From Bacteroidales bacterium (lineage in GTDB: Bacteria; Bacteroidota; Bacteroidia; Bacteroidales; JAADGE01), in assembly GCA_024762915.1 (NCBI GenBank), contig JANTGL010000153.1:1-6503 (forward strand): a stretch of 6,503 nucleotides of DNA. The letters run 5' to 3'. Within the stretch, counting starts at the first letter, position 1. Each line of letters starts with the position of its first letter. Both the position numbers and the translations under genes were made by a program. The notes below the pieces were generated by a model. It did not search any database and had not been told where the DNA came from. It saw only the letters and a list, made by a program, of their open reading frames with translations. Shown in pieces: positions 1-6,359 of this stretch.

Positions 1-2
1 AT

Positions 3-254
3 ACAATAACAGATTTTGTTAAGAAAGAGGACTTTGAAAACACGGAAAACATCATTGAAAGACAGCAAGATTTAATAGAAACCATTAACAAGTACCGCAT
101 AAAACAAATTAAACGTATTAAAAATAAAGAAATCGGTACTAAAAACAGTATTTTATATATGAACATTCTGACAGAAACAAAAAATATTACCTTATACATT
201 GTAAATCTGTATAAATCTCAAAGAGACTTTAATTCTGTTCAAAATAAAACATAG
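3..254 (+). CDS. C-terminal fragment of a PhoU-domain protein, probably a Na/Pi cotransporter paralogue (5' truncated by window edge)
   Basis: An open frame enters from the left edge and runs to a TAG at 252-254, giving 83 residues of a protein whose start lies outside the window. The fragment is helical, rich in Lys and Ile, and has no membrane segment. Its last part aligns without gaps to the C-terminus of the next gene: both have R, then the pattern IKxIKxK, then LY, then a Y(I/V)(V/I)N element about 15 residues later. In the neighbour this is the second PhoU helix pair with the metal-binding EKLGD. Here the equivalent residues read KNITL, so the acidic ligands are absent. Na/Pi cotransporter proteins commonly end in such a domain, so the best guess is a tandem cotransporter; a stand-alone PhoU-like protein is possible. 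It lies 69 bases upstream of the next gene on the same strand, so co-transcription is plausible. Confidence 0.7.
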   Translation, partial: TITDFVKKEDFENTENIIERQQDLIETINKYRIKQIKRIKNKEIGTKNSILYMNILTETKNITLYIVNLYKSQRDFNSVQNKT

Positions 255-282
255 ATTTTATTTTTCTTTTAATTCAAATTTA

Positions 283-290
283 TATTTTTG
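283..290 (+). promoter_or_regulatory. Candidate Bacteroidota -7 element (TATTTTTG) before the Na/Pi cotransporter gene
   Basis: TATTTTTG fits the Bacteroidota -7 consensus TAnnTTTG and lies 33 bases before the ATG at 324. No good TTG -33 element is present at the usual distance; the nearest candidate is TTA at 258-260. The region is very AT-rich, so a chance match is quite possible and the gene may instead be read through from the upstream gene. No Shine-Dalgarno sequence is visible before the ATG. Confidence 0.3.
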
Positions 291-323
291 AGGATTATTT
301 GTGTTCACAATTAATTCTTTTAA

Positions 324-2015
324 ATGAAATACGGAATAGTTGAATTCCTGACCTTGCTGGGCTCTTTAGGAATATTCTTATACGGGATGAAACTGATGAG
401 TGAATCCCTGCAAAAAGTTGCCGGAGATAAAATGCGAGCCATTTTAACGGCAATGACTTCCAACAGAGTAAAAGGTATATTTACCGGATTTCTGGTAACG
501 GCAATCATTCAATCCTCATCGGCAACAACGGTTATGGTTGTCAGTTTTGTAAATGCCGGTTTGCTTTCTTTGGTAGAATCTATCGGCGTTATTATGGGAG
601 CAAATATCGGTACGACGGTAACAGCTTGGCTAATATCCGTTCTCGGATTTAAAGTCCATATGGCAACGATTGCTATTCCGTTAATCGGTATCGGTTTTCC
701 TTTGCTTTTTTCAAAAAATACGCGCCGAAAATCTTGGGGAGAACTTATCATCGGTTTTTCATTATTATTTATCGGATTGGGTTATTTAAAAGAATCCGTT
801 CCGGATATAAAAAGTAATCCCGAAATTTTACATTTTTTGGGAAATTATACCGATTTAGGTTATTTGTCATTATTATTATTCCTTGGTGTCGGAACATTGT
901 TAACCGTTATCATTCAATCTTCAAGTGCCACGATGGCTTTAACACTTGTCCTTTGTTTCAACGGTATTATTTCTTTTGAAATGGCGGCAGCCATGGTTCT
1001 CGGTGAAAATATCGGAACCACCATTACGGCAAATTTAGCAGCAACGATTGCCAATGTTTCGGCAAAAAGAGCTGCCAGAGCCCATTTTATTTTTAATGTC
1101 TTCGGGGTTATCTGGATACTCATCCTGTTTTATCCCGTCATCAAGCTTATAAATTGGTTTGTTGTTGATTTGGGAAGCCCTTCTCCGTTGACAAATTCAG
1201 CTTCGATTCCGATTGCTTTATCCGTTTTCCATACGACTTTTAATATTATGAATACTTTTATTATGGTATGGTTTGTCCGGTTAATTGAAAAAATTGTTAT
1301 TAAGATTGTTCCCGATAAAGATTCTGATGAAGAATTCCGTTTAAAATATATCAACACCGGAATGGTTTCAACTTCTGAATTAGCAATTTTACAAGCCCGC
1401 AAAGAAATATATGTATACGGGGAGCGGGTTACCAAAATGTTTGGCTATGTAAAAGAATTGTTTTCGTCCGTTAAGGAAAAAAAAATTGAAAAACTTGTTA
1501 AGAAAATCGAAAAATACGAAGAGATTTGTGATCGCATGGAAATTGAAATTGCCGATTATTTGGCAAAAGTATCCGAAAGTGAATTGAGCGAATCCGGATC
1601 CTTAAAAATCCGAGGGATGTTTGAAATGATTGATAATATAGAAAGTATCGGTGATGCTTGTCATAATCTTGAAAAAGCACTTGTTCGTAAAAAAGAAACA
1701 AAAGTTGATTTTCCGAAAGATATTACCGATAATATTTTAAAAATGTTTAATCTGATTGATAATGCTCTTGAAGAAATGCTGAATAATCTTAACAAAGACT
1801 ACGGCGAAGTTGAAATAAGCAAAGCTTTCGAAATTGAAACAGATATTAATAAATACAGAAATTTTTTACGCGAAGACCATATAAAAAACATCAAATCTAA
1901 GAAATATAAGTATAAAGCCGGGGTTCTTTATAATGAGTTATTCTCAAATTGTGAAAAATTAGGTGATTATGTTATCAATATTTCCGAATCCATTCGAGAT
2001 ACTCAAGTAAACTAA
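324..2015 (+). CDS. Na/Pi cotransporter family protein with C-terminal PhoU-like domain
   Basis: This 563-residue inner-membrane protein is a predicted sodium-dependent phosphate symporter of the NptA/PF02690 family. Two homologous membrane repeats are clear: QSSSAT at residues 63-68 followed by GANIGTT at 92-98, then QSSSAT at 198-203 followed by GENIGTT at 227-233. These QSSSAT and G(A/E)NIGTT motifs are the family's substrate/Na+ site hallmarks. A paired HxxFN element follows at about 254-258 and 303-307. Hydrophobic segments fill residues 5-330. The remainder, about 350-563, is a soluble helical PhoU-like domain with both metal-type motifs intact, ESIGD (440-444) and EKLGD (544-548). Length and domain order are typical of bacterial members, some of which are annotated as YjbB-like. 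The ATG at 324 gives a normal N-terminus leading straight into the first membrane helix. The PhoU domain may couple transport to phosphate status (inference). Uptake versus export direction and exact ion cannot be read from the sequence. Confidence 0.93.
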   Translation: MKYGIVEFLTLLGSLGIFLYGMKLMSESLQKVAGDKMRAILTAMTSNRVKGIFTGFLVTAIIQSSSATTVMVVSFVNAGLLSLVESIGVIMGANIGTTVTAWLISVLGFKVHMATIAIPLIGIGFPLLFSKNTRRKSWGELIIGFSLLFIGLGYLKESVPDIKSNPEILHFLGNYTDLGYLSLLLFLGVGTLLTVIIQSSSATMALTLVLCFNGIISFEMAAAMVLGENIGTTITANLAATIANVSAKRAARAHFIFNVFGVIWILILFYPVIKLINWFVVDLGSPSPLTNSASIPIALSVFHTTFNIMNTFIMVWFVRLIEKIVIKIVPDKDSDEEFRLKYINTGMVSTSELAILQARKEIYVYGERVTKMFGYVKELFSSVKEKKIEKLVKKIEKYEEICDRMEIEIADYLAKVSESELSESGSLKIRGMFEMIDNIESIGDACHNLEKALVRKKETKVDFPKDITDNILKMFNLIDNALEEMLNNLNKDYGEVEISKAFEIETDINKYRNFLREDHIKNIKSKKYKYKAGVLYNELFSNCEKLGDYVINISESIRDTQVN

Positions 2016-2737
2016 GAAAAAACCTGAGCTAAAACGGTTAAAGATTTCAATTTTCCCGGTCGATTTAAATGGATGTTATAAAAATTTATAATTCCTTGAA
2101 GCAGTTCCCTCCGTTCCGGATTTGACAATTTAAAAACGCTGCGTTCAAAACTTTGTATTTTTGTTAATTCATAGAATTTTCGACTCATTGATTCATTAAA
2201 AAAATTTCTGTGATTCGGATAACCGATAATAAATTTTGCCGCCTGTAAATCGAATATTTTTTTGGAAGAGGAATAATTATTTTCGGGCATAATTCCTAAA
2301 TATTCCGTTAAATGATACAAAAAATTAATATGAAAATCATTAACTGCACAATTCTCCGAATCCAATAATTTCACCGAATTAAAAATATAATCAAATAAGT
2401 CTTTATCTGTCTGATTTTCTTCAAGAACCTTGCTGATAAATTCAGCAAGAAAAAGACTTAAGCTTTGTTTGTAAATATCAAACGGAATTGTTTTAAATAT
2501 TTCAGAAGCCGAAACTTCTTTGATTTTTTGTAAGCCGGGCTTTTCTTTGTTATAAACCTGCATATCAAGCATATACATTGGTTGCAGCAGGTTTAGTACA
2601 GATTTTTTTTTAGCAGATGTTGAAACGAAATACAAATAGGATTGAAGTCCGAATTTTTTTGTGAAAATTTTCAGAATTAGTTTTGAATCGGAAAATTTCA
2701 ATCGATGTAATAAAATGCCTTGTGTAGAAAATATCAT
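2012..2737 (-). CDS. recO: DNA repair protein RecO
   Basis: RecO is the mediator that works with RecR (and RecF) to load RecA on SSB-coated single-stranded DNA and to anneal strands during recombinational repair. The 241-residue product has the expected architecture. An N-terminal OB-fold begins MIFSTQGILLHRLKFSDS and is followed by LQPMYMLDMQVYNK (51-64) and LQKIKEV (69-75). A helical core contains IPFDIYKQSLSLFLAEF (84-100) and FHINFLYHLTEYLGIMPE (135-152), and the end is NFYNIHL...GKLKSLTVLAQVF. It has only one Cys, so the zinc finger of some RecO proteins is absent. The ATG at 2737 is preferred over an in-frame TTG at 2761: that TTG lies inside the promoter -7 element, and ATG gives the standard family N-terminus. 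A weak AGGA sits very close to the ATG. The gene converges on the cotransporter gene and overlaps its stop codon by 4 bases. Confidence 0.95.
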   Translation of the reverse strand: MIFSTQGILLHRLKFSDSKLILKIFTKKFGLQSYLYFVSTSAKKKSVLNLLQPMYMLDMQVYNKEKPGLQKIKEVSASEIFKTIPFDIYKQSLSLFLAEFISKVLEENQTDKDLFDYIFNSVKLLDSENCAVNDFHINFLYHLTEYLGIMPENNYSSSKKIFDLQAAKFIIGYPNHRNFFNESMSRKFYELTKIQSFERSVFKLSNPERRELLQGIINFYNIHLNRPGKLKSLTVLAQVFS

Positions 2738-2758
2738 TATCCTGCTTAATATAAAAAG

Positions 2759-2789
2759 CAAAGTTAGTAAAATTTACATCTGTCCGAAA
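2759..2789 (-). promoter_or_regulatory. Probable recO promoter (TTTC-N19-TAACTTTG)
   Basis: Reading the minus strand, TAACTTTG (2766 down to 2759) is a full match to the Bacteroidota -7 consensus TAnnTTTG. TTTC (2789-2786), 19 bases upstream, matches three of four bases of the -33 TTTG. Transcription would start near 2753, leaving a leader of only about 15 bases before the ATG at 2737. The element also places the alternative TTG start at 2761-2759 upstream of the transcript. Confidence 0.6.
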
Positions 2790-2809
2790 TCATAAAATTA
2801 AATGATAAG

Positions 2810-2840
2810 TTGTGAAATATAATGAATTATTGTATCTTTA
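2810..2840 (+). promoter_or_regulatory. Probable promoter of the MuiA-like gene (TTG-N20-TATCTTTA)
   Basis: TTG at 2810-2812 and TATCTTTA at 2833-2840 are separated by 20 bases, within the usual Bacteroidota spacing. The -7 element matches TAnnTTTG at all but the last base. The start site would be near 2846, about 23 bases before the ATG at 2869. It faces away from the recO promoter; the two do not overlap. Confidence 0.5.
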
Positions 2841-2868
2841 TTAAATATAAACCTCAAAATCAATTATT

Positions 2869-4530
2869 ATGAAACATCTTTTTTTTATTGTGTTTTTTGC
2901 TTCACTGGTAATTACACCAAATTACGGACAAGGGATCAAGGAGCAAAAAATAAAGACTACGGTTAATTCGGCGACTATTTATTTAACAGGGGCCGAAATT
3001 CACAGAAATAAAACCGTTAATTTGAAAGCCGGCAAAACAAAATTAATTTTCACCAATTTGTCTCCGAAAATTAATTCTAAAAGCATTCGAATTACGACCG
3101 GTAAAAACATTGACTTACTGGGCATTACAAGTACCGTTAATTATCTTGCAGAAGAAAAAAATCTGCCTCGAACAAAACGCTTACAAGATTCATTACAACT
3201 TATTTCCGATAAGATTCAAAACATTTCAGATCAAGCAGATGCCTATACAATTGAGAAAAAAATGCTGCTTTCAAACATTTCGATAGGCGGACAAAATAAA
3301 GGCGTAAGTGTCACGGAATTGAAAATGGCATCCGATTTTTATCGAACACGAATAACGGAGGTTAACAGAAAATTAAGCATTCTGAAATCGCAAAAGAATA
3401 AACTTACCAAAGAATCACAAAAAGTTCAAAAGCAACTAAATGAGTTGAATGTTAATTCCAATTACAGCCGTTCCGAAATCAGTGTTTTAGTGGCTTCAGA
3501 ATCCGCAGTTTCAAGTAAAATAGAGTTAAAATATATCATCAATACGGCCGGCTGGTCTCCCTCATATGATATTAAAGCAACAGATACCGATAAACCCGTA
3601 AAACTTGAATACCGTGCAAAAGTGTATAACAATTCAGAAATTGATTGGAAAAATATCAAAATAAAATTGTCTACGGCCGATCCGAACCTCAGCATTACAA
3701 AACCAATATTAAATCCTTGGTATTTAAAATACAAAACTTATTCATACTATAATAACGCACGGTATAAAAAAACCGAAGGTTATATCCAAAACAAAATTCA
3801 ATCAAACAATATGCCCATGGTTTCTCAGGATGAAGAATCATTAGAAGAAAATGTTGTGGTTTCTGACACCTATGCCGATGCTGAAGTTCCGGAGCTCAGT
3901 GCCGAATTTAATATTAAAAAAACTTATGACATTCCTTCCGATGACAAACCCTATATTGTTGATATTAACGAATATGAATTACCGGCAAGTTATAAACATT
4001 ACGCAGTTACAAAACTTGATAAAGATGTTTTTCTTTTAGCAAGAATTACCGGATGGCAAGATTTAAATCTGATTGAAGGTCCTGCAAATGTTTATTATTC
4101 AGGCACATATCTTGGTCAAGCGTTTATTGATATTCGAAACGTAAAAGACACACTGGATCTTTCCCTGGGTCGTGACGGAAAAGTATTAGTTACCAGAACA
4201 AAATTAAAAGCATACAGCAGCTCTAAAATCATAGGAACGAAACGAAAAGAAACCATGACTTATGAGTTAATTGCCCGCAATAATCGCAAAAGTGAAATTA
4301 ATCTTCAAATTTTAGATCAAATACCGATTTCTCAAACCGATGAAATTGAAGTGAAAGTTTTGGAAACATCGGGAGCCGTTGCAAATGAAACAACCGGCAA
4401 ACTAAAATGGGAATTTAAATTAAAACCCGGGGAAACAAAGAAAATTACATTATCATTTGAAATAAAGTATCCTAAAAATAAAGAAATTCAAATTGATCAA
4501 AAAAAATCAAGACAGATCAGATATTTTTAA
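2869..4530 (+). CDS. Exported MuiA-like protein with DUF4140 and DUF4139 domains
   Basis: The 553-residue product belongs to the family annotated as mucoidy inhibitor MuiA / DUF4139 proteins, whose molecular function is unknown. Residues 1-21 form a Sec signal peptide (MKHLFFIVFFASLVITPNYG, cleavage probably around G20/Q21), with no lipobox Cys. Residues about 27-90 match the N-terminal DUF4140 beta domain (VNSATIYLTGAEIHR, then LIFTNLSPKINSKSIRI). Residues about 100-195 are charged and heptad-like, a probable coiled coil. DUF4139 starts near 215 (LKYIINTAGWSPSYDIKA, LEYRAKVYNNSEIDWKNIKI), is interrupted by a Tyr/Asn-rich then acidic linker (about 286-345), and resumes to the end (YELIARNN, LDQIPIS, KLKWEFKLKPGETKKITLSFEIKYP). 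There is no T9SS sorting domain or extra membrane helix, so a periplasmic location is likeliest. ATG is chosen because it heads the signal peptide. It is monocistronic here, with its own promoter and a strong terminator 9 bases after the stop. Confidence 0.88.
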   Translation: MKHLFFIVFFASLVITPNYGQGIKEQKIKTTVNSATIYLTGAEIHRNKTVNLKAGKTKLIFTNLSPKINSKSIRITTGKNIDLLGITSTVNYLAEEKNLPRTKRLQDSLQLISDKIQNISDQADAYTIEKKMLLSNISIGGQNKGVSVTELKMASDFYRTRITEVNRKLSILKSQKNKLTKESQKVQKQLNELNVNSNYSRSEISVLVASESAVSSKIELKYIINTAGWSPSYDIKATDTDKPVKLEYRAKVYNNSEIDWKNIKIKLSTADPNLSITKPILNPWYLKYKTYSYYNNARYKKTEGYIQNKIQSNNMPMVSQDEESLEENVVVSDTYADAEVPELSAEFNIKKTYDIPSDDKPYIVDINEYELPASYKHYAVTKLDKDVFLLARITGWQDLNLIEGPANVYYSGTYLGQAFIDIRNVKDTLDLSLGRDGKVLVTRTKLKAYSSSKIIGTKRKETMTYELIARNNRKSEINLQILDQIPISQTDEIEVKVLETSGAVANETTGKLKWEFKLKPGETKKITLSFEIKYPKNKEIQIDQKKSRQIRYF

Positions 4531-4539
4531 AACTATTTG

Positions 4540-4578
4540 AAACATCGGATAATTTAAAAAATTATCCGATGTTTTTTT
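4540..4578 (+). terminator. Rho-independent terminator of the MuiA-like gene
   Basis: A perfect 16-base inverted repeat (4540-4555 and 4559-4574, core ACATCGGATAATT) closes on a 3-base AAA loop and runs into a 7-T tract at 4572-4578. It begins 9 bases after the TAA at 4528-4530. On the minus strand the same hairpin lies 14 bases past the stop of the convergent Asp-box gene, but only three T residues end the stem there, so termination in that direction would be weaker. Confidence 0.9.
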
Positions 4579-4588
4579 ACCAACTTAT

Positions 4589-6145
4589 TTACGGTTTATA
4601 AACAATTTTATTGAATTTAAAATTCTTTCCGTCAGAAAATTTAAAAAAGTAAATACCGGCTGACAAATTATATTTTGAAGCGTTGAAGGGTTTTACATAT
4701 TTTCCGGCCGAGATTAATTCATTATTAATAATTGAACAGATCATTTTTCCCGTAATATCATAAACAGATAAAGAAACAGTCTGTTTTTTTCTTAACTTAA
4801 AAGAAAAATAAAATTCATCATCGGACGGATTCGGATAAACTTTTTGTTCCCCTAAATCAGTATTATTTAAAATTCCGATATTATCGGGAACAATTGTTTT
4901 CAAACTTAATGTTGAACCGTCTGCTCTTGCCCAAATCGGAGCAATTTTGTCATTGTGGGCACTAATACAAGTATAATCTCCGAAAAACACACTTGCCGAC
5001 GGATTAAAAGGGGTTTCACTGATTTTAATATTTGCAAATGTTTCACCGCCGTCATCCGAAACAGCCATATAAACATCCGTATTATTATCCGTATAATTTC
5101 TTCTGTCATAAAAAACAAAATACAATTTCCCGTTGGTTTGGTCTATATCCATCCAAGTAAAAAATTGTTGTCTGTTTGAATCATCATTATTTACACGTAT
5201 TTTACTACTCCATGTATTTCCGCCGTCAAGAGATTTCACTAACCAAACATCGGTATTATTTGTACCGTTTTGTTGATCTGTCCAGTTAATATATAATGTT
5301 CCGTTGTTTGCACCTCCGCTTGTATCACATTTTAATATCGGTAAACCGTTGCATCTGTATATTCCCGGAATATCGTATGCCCAACCGCCCGGAAAATCGC
5401 TTACAAAAACATCTTCTTCTAACCACGTATTTCCGTAATCTGTTGATTTGTCAAACATTATTGCATTTGTACCGTCCGGTTTTTTCCCGGCCCATGCAAC
5501 ATAAATTTCACCGGAAGGTCCAACGGCCGGAACAGCTCCTTCTACCGTATTATCATCATCAAAACAATCTCCGGATGTTTGATTAATTCTTAGTGCTTGC
5601 GACCATGTTGTTCCTGCATTTTCTGATTTCGAAAACATAATTCGTGAACTGTCATTCGGATTTGAGCTTCCGTAATCATCAAATTCAGTCCAAGTTACAT
5701 AAATATTATTAGTAATTCTGTCAATAGTAGGCCATTCTTTATCTTGAACTTTTGTTCCGTTTAAACCGGTATAAGAACCATTATTCCAGCTTTCACCTGC
5801 ATCTGTTGATTTCTGACAAACAATTCGATCAACCCAATTACCGTTATCGGGATTTGAGAGATGAAAATAATAAAAATCACCGCTTACATCGCAAGCGATC
5901 GAAGGGTCACCCCAAACTCCGTTCGTTGAAGAAAGATAACCTTCAGTCCAAGAATATCCGCCGTTATGCGAATAATAATATGAATCTATATTAGCTCCGG
6001 CAACAATCTCATTTGTATTATAAGGATTAATCATTATTGCAGGTTCATTCGGACTGCTGTTATTATCAATTGTAATAACCTGATATTGTGCTGATAAAGA
6101 AAGCGATAAAGTTAGAAGCAGTAATAAAATAAAATTTGTTTTCAT
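4589..6145 (-). CDS. Secreted Asp-box (BNR) beta-propeller protein with T9SS type A sorting domain
   Basis: The 518-residue product has a signal peptide (residues 1-20, MKTNFILLLLLTLSLSLSAQ). A propeller follows with six Asp-box motifs of the form SxDxGxTW: 59-66 (SHNGGYSW), 113-120 (STDAGESW), 174-181 (SENAGTTW), 234-241 (STDYGNTW), 305-312 (SLDGGNTW) and 363-370 (SDDGGETF). Their 54-71 residue spacing suits one per blade. The tail from VYPNP (436-440) through VYDITGKMI and SAGIYFFKF to IVYKP is a typical Por/T9SS type A sorting domain, implying export across the outer membrane and usually cell-surface attachment or release. Sialidase-family names are often given to such proteins, but I find no FRIP motif or clear arginine triad, so enzymatic activity and substrate are unknown. 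The ATG at 6145 is chosen because it heads the signal peptide; an in-frame TTG at 6217 adds 24 non-signal residues and abuts the probable promoter -7 element. The mature protein has seven Cys. Confidence 0.88.
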   Translation of the reverse strand: MKTNFILLLLLTLSLSLSAQYQVITIDNNSSPNEPAIMINPYNTNEIVAGANIDSYYYSHNGGYSWTEGYLSSTNGVWGDPSIACDVSGDFYYFHLSNPDNGNWVDRIVCQKSTDAGESWNNGSYTGLNGTKVQDKEWPTIDRITNNIYVTWTEFDDYGSSNPNDSSRIMFSKSENAGTTWSQALRINQTSGDCFDDDNTVEGAVPAVGPSGEIYVAWAGKKPDGTNAIMFDKSTDYGNTWLEEDVFVSDFPGGWAYDIPGIYRCNGLPILKCDTSGGANNGTLYINWTDQQNGTNNTDVWLVKSLDGGNTWSSKIRVNNDDSNRQQFFTWMDIDQTNGKLYFVFYDRRNYTDNNTDVYMAVSDDGGETFANIKISETPFNPSASVFFGDYTCISAHNDKIAPIWARADGSTLSLKTIVPDNIGILNNTDLGEQKVYPNPSDDEFYFSFKLRKKQTVSLSVYDITGKMICSIINNELISAGKYVKPFNASKYNLSAGIYFFKFSDGKNFKFNKIVYKP

Positions 6146-6218
6146 AAGAAACGGTTTTATATAATGATGCGTTTGCAAAAAAAAGTTGCATATATAATCT
6201 GCGTTAAACCTCTTCAAA

Positions 6219-6226
6219 CAAAAGTA
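6219..6226 (-). promoter_or_regulatory. Candidate -7 element (TACTTTTG) of the Asp-box protein gene
   Basis: On the minus strand TACTTTTG (6226 down to 6219) matches TAnnTTTG fully. The -33 element is poor: GTTA around 6253-6250 gives a spacer of about 23 bases. The predicted start near 6212 would leave a leader of about 67 bases, longer than for the other genes here. An inverted repeat lies directly upstream and may influence this promoter. Confidence 0.45.
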
Positions 6227-6227
6227 T

Positions 6228-6248
6228 TATACAAATGACACTTGTATA
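6228..6248. repeat. 7-7-7 inverted repeat (TATACAA / TTGTATA) in the Asp-box gene promoter
   Basis: TATACAA at 6228-6234 is followed after 7 bases by its exact reverse complement TTGTATA at 6242-6248. It starts one base upstream of the candidate -7 element and fills the stretch between the -33 and -7 positions, where a repressor or activator dimer could bind. In DNA this AT-rich a chance origin is a real possibility. Confidence 0.45.
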
Positions 6249-6359
6249 TTAACACATATCTGAATTTAAATTTTCAGTAAAATCCACCGATGCTTAACTT
6301 GTTTAATTATTAAAAGGGGAACTAAAACATAATGATTTAATACGATTTCCGGTGTACTG

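Noticed and set aside
509..1435. Minus-strand open frames within the cotransporter gene (509-751, 914-1123, 1130-1435)
   Set aside because: They are mirror frames of conserved membrane repeats containing QSSSAT and NIGTT. The plus-strand frame is clearly the coding one.
2016..2042. Possible recO terminator at the gene's 3' end (AACC/GGTT stem followed by A6 on the plus strand, T6 on the minus strand)
   Set aside because: The stem is only 4 bases with a long loop and lies within the coding sequence, too weak to list as a terminator.
2603..2611. Nine-T run (A9 on the coding strand) in recO, plus A9 at 1477-1485 in the cotransporter gene and T8 at 2879-2886 just after the MuiA-like start codon, as possible phase-variable tracts
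   Set aside because: All three reading frames are intact, the runs encode ordinary Lys or Phe codons, and runs of 8-9 are expected in DNA this AT-rich. Without several strains to compare there is no support for slippage.
5752..5994. Plus-strand open frames opposite the Asp-box gene (for example 5752-5994, 5296-5586, 4955-5179)
   Set aside because: They lie antisense to a well-supported gene, give compositionally odd Arg/His/Leu-rich or unrecognisable proteins, and have no promoter or start context.
6265..6285. Inverted repeat CTGAA...TTCAG after the right-edge outer-membrane protein gene, as a terminator
   Set aside because: The stem is 5 bases in AT-rich DNA with no following T tract on the minus strand, so it is probably chance.
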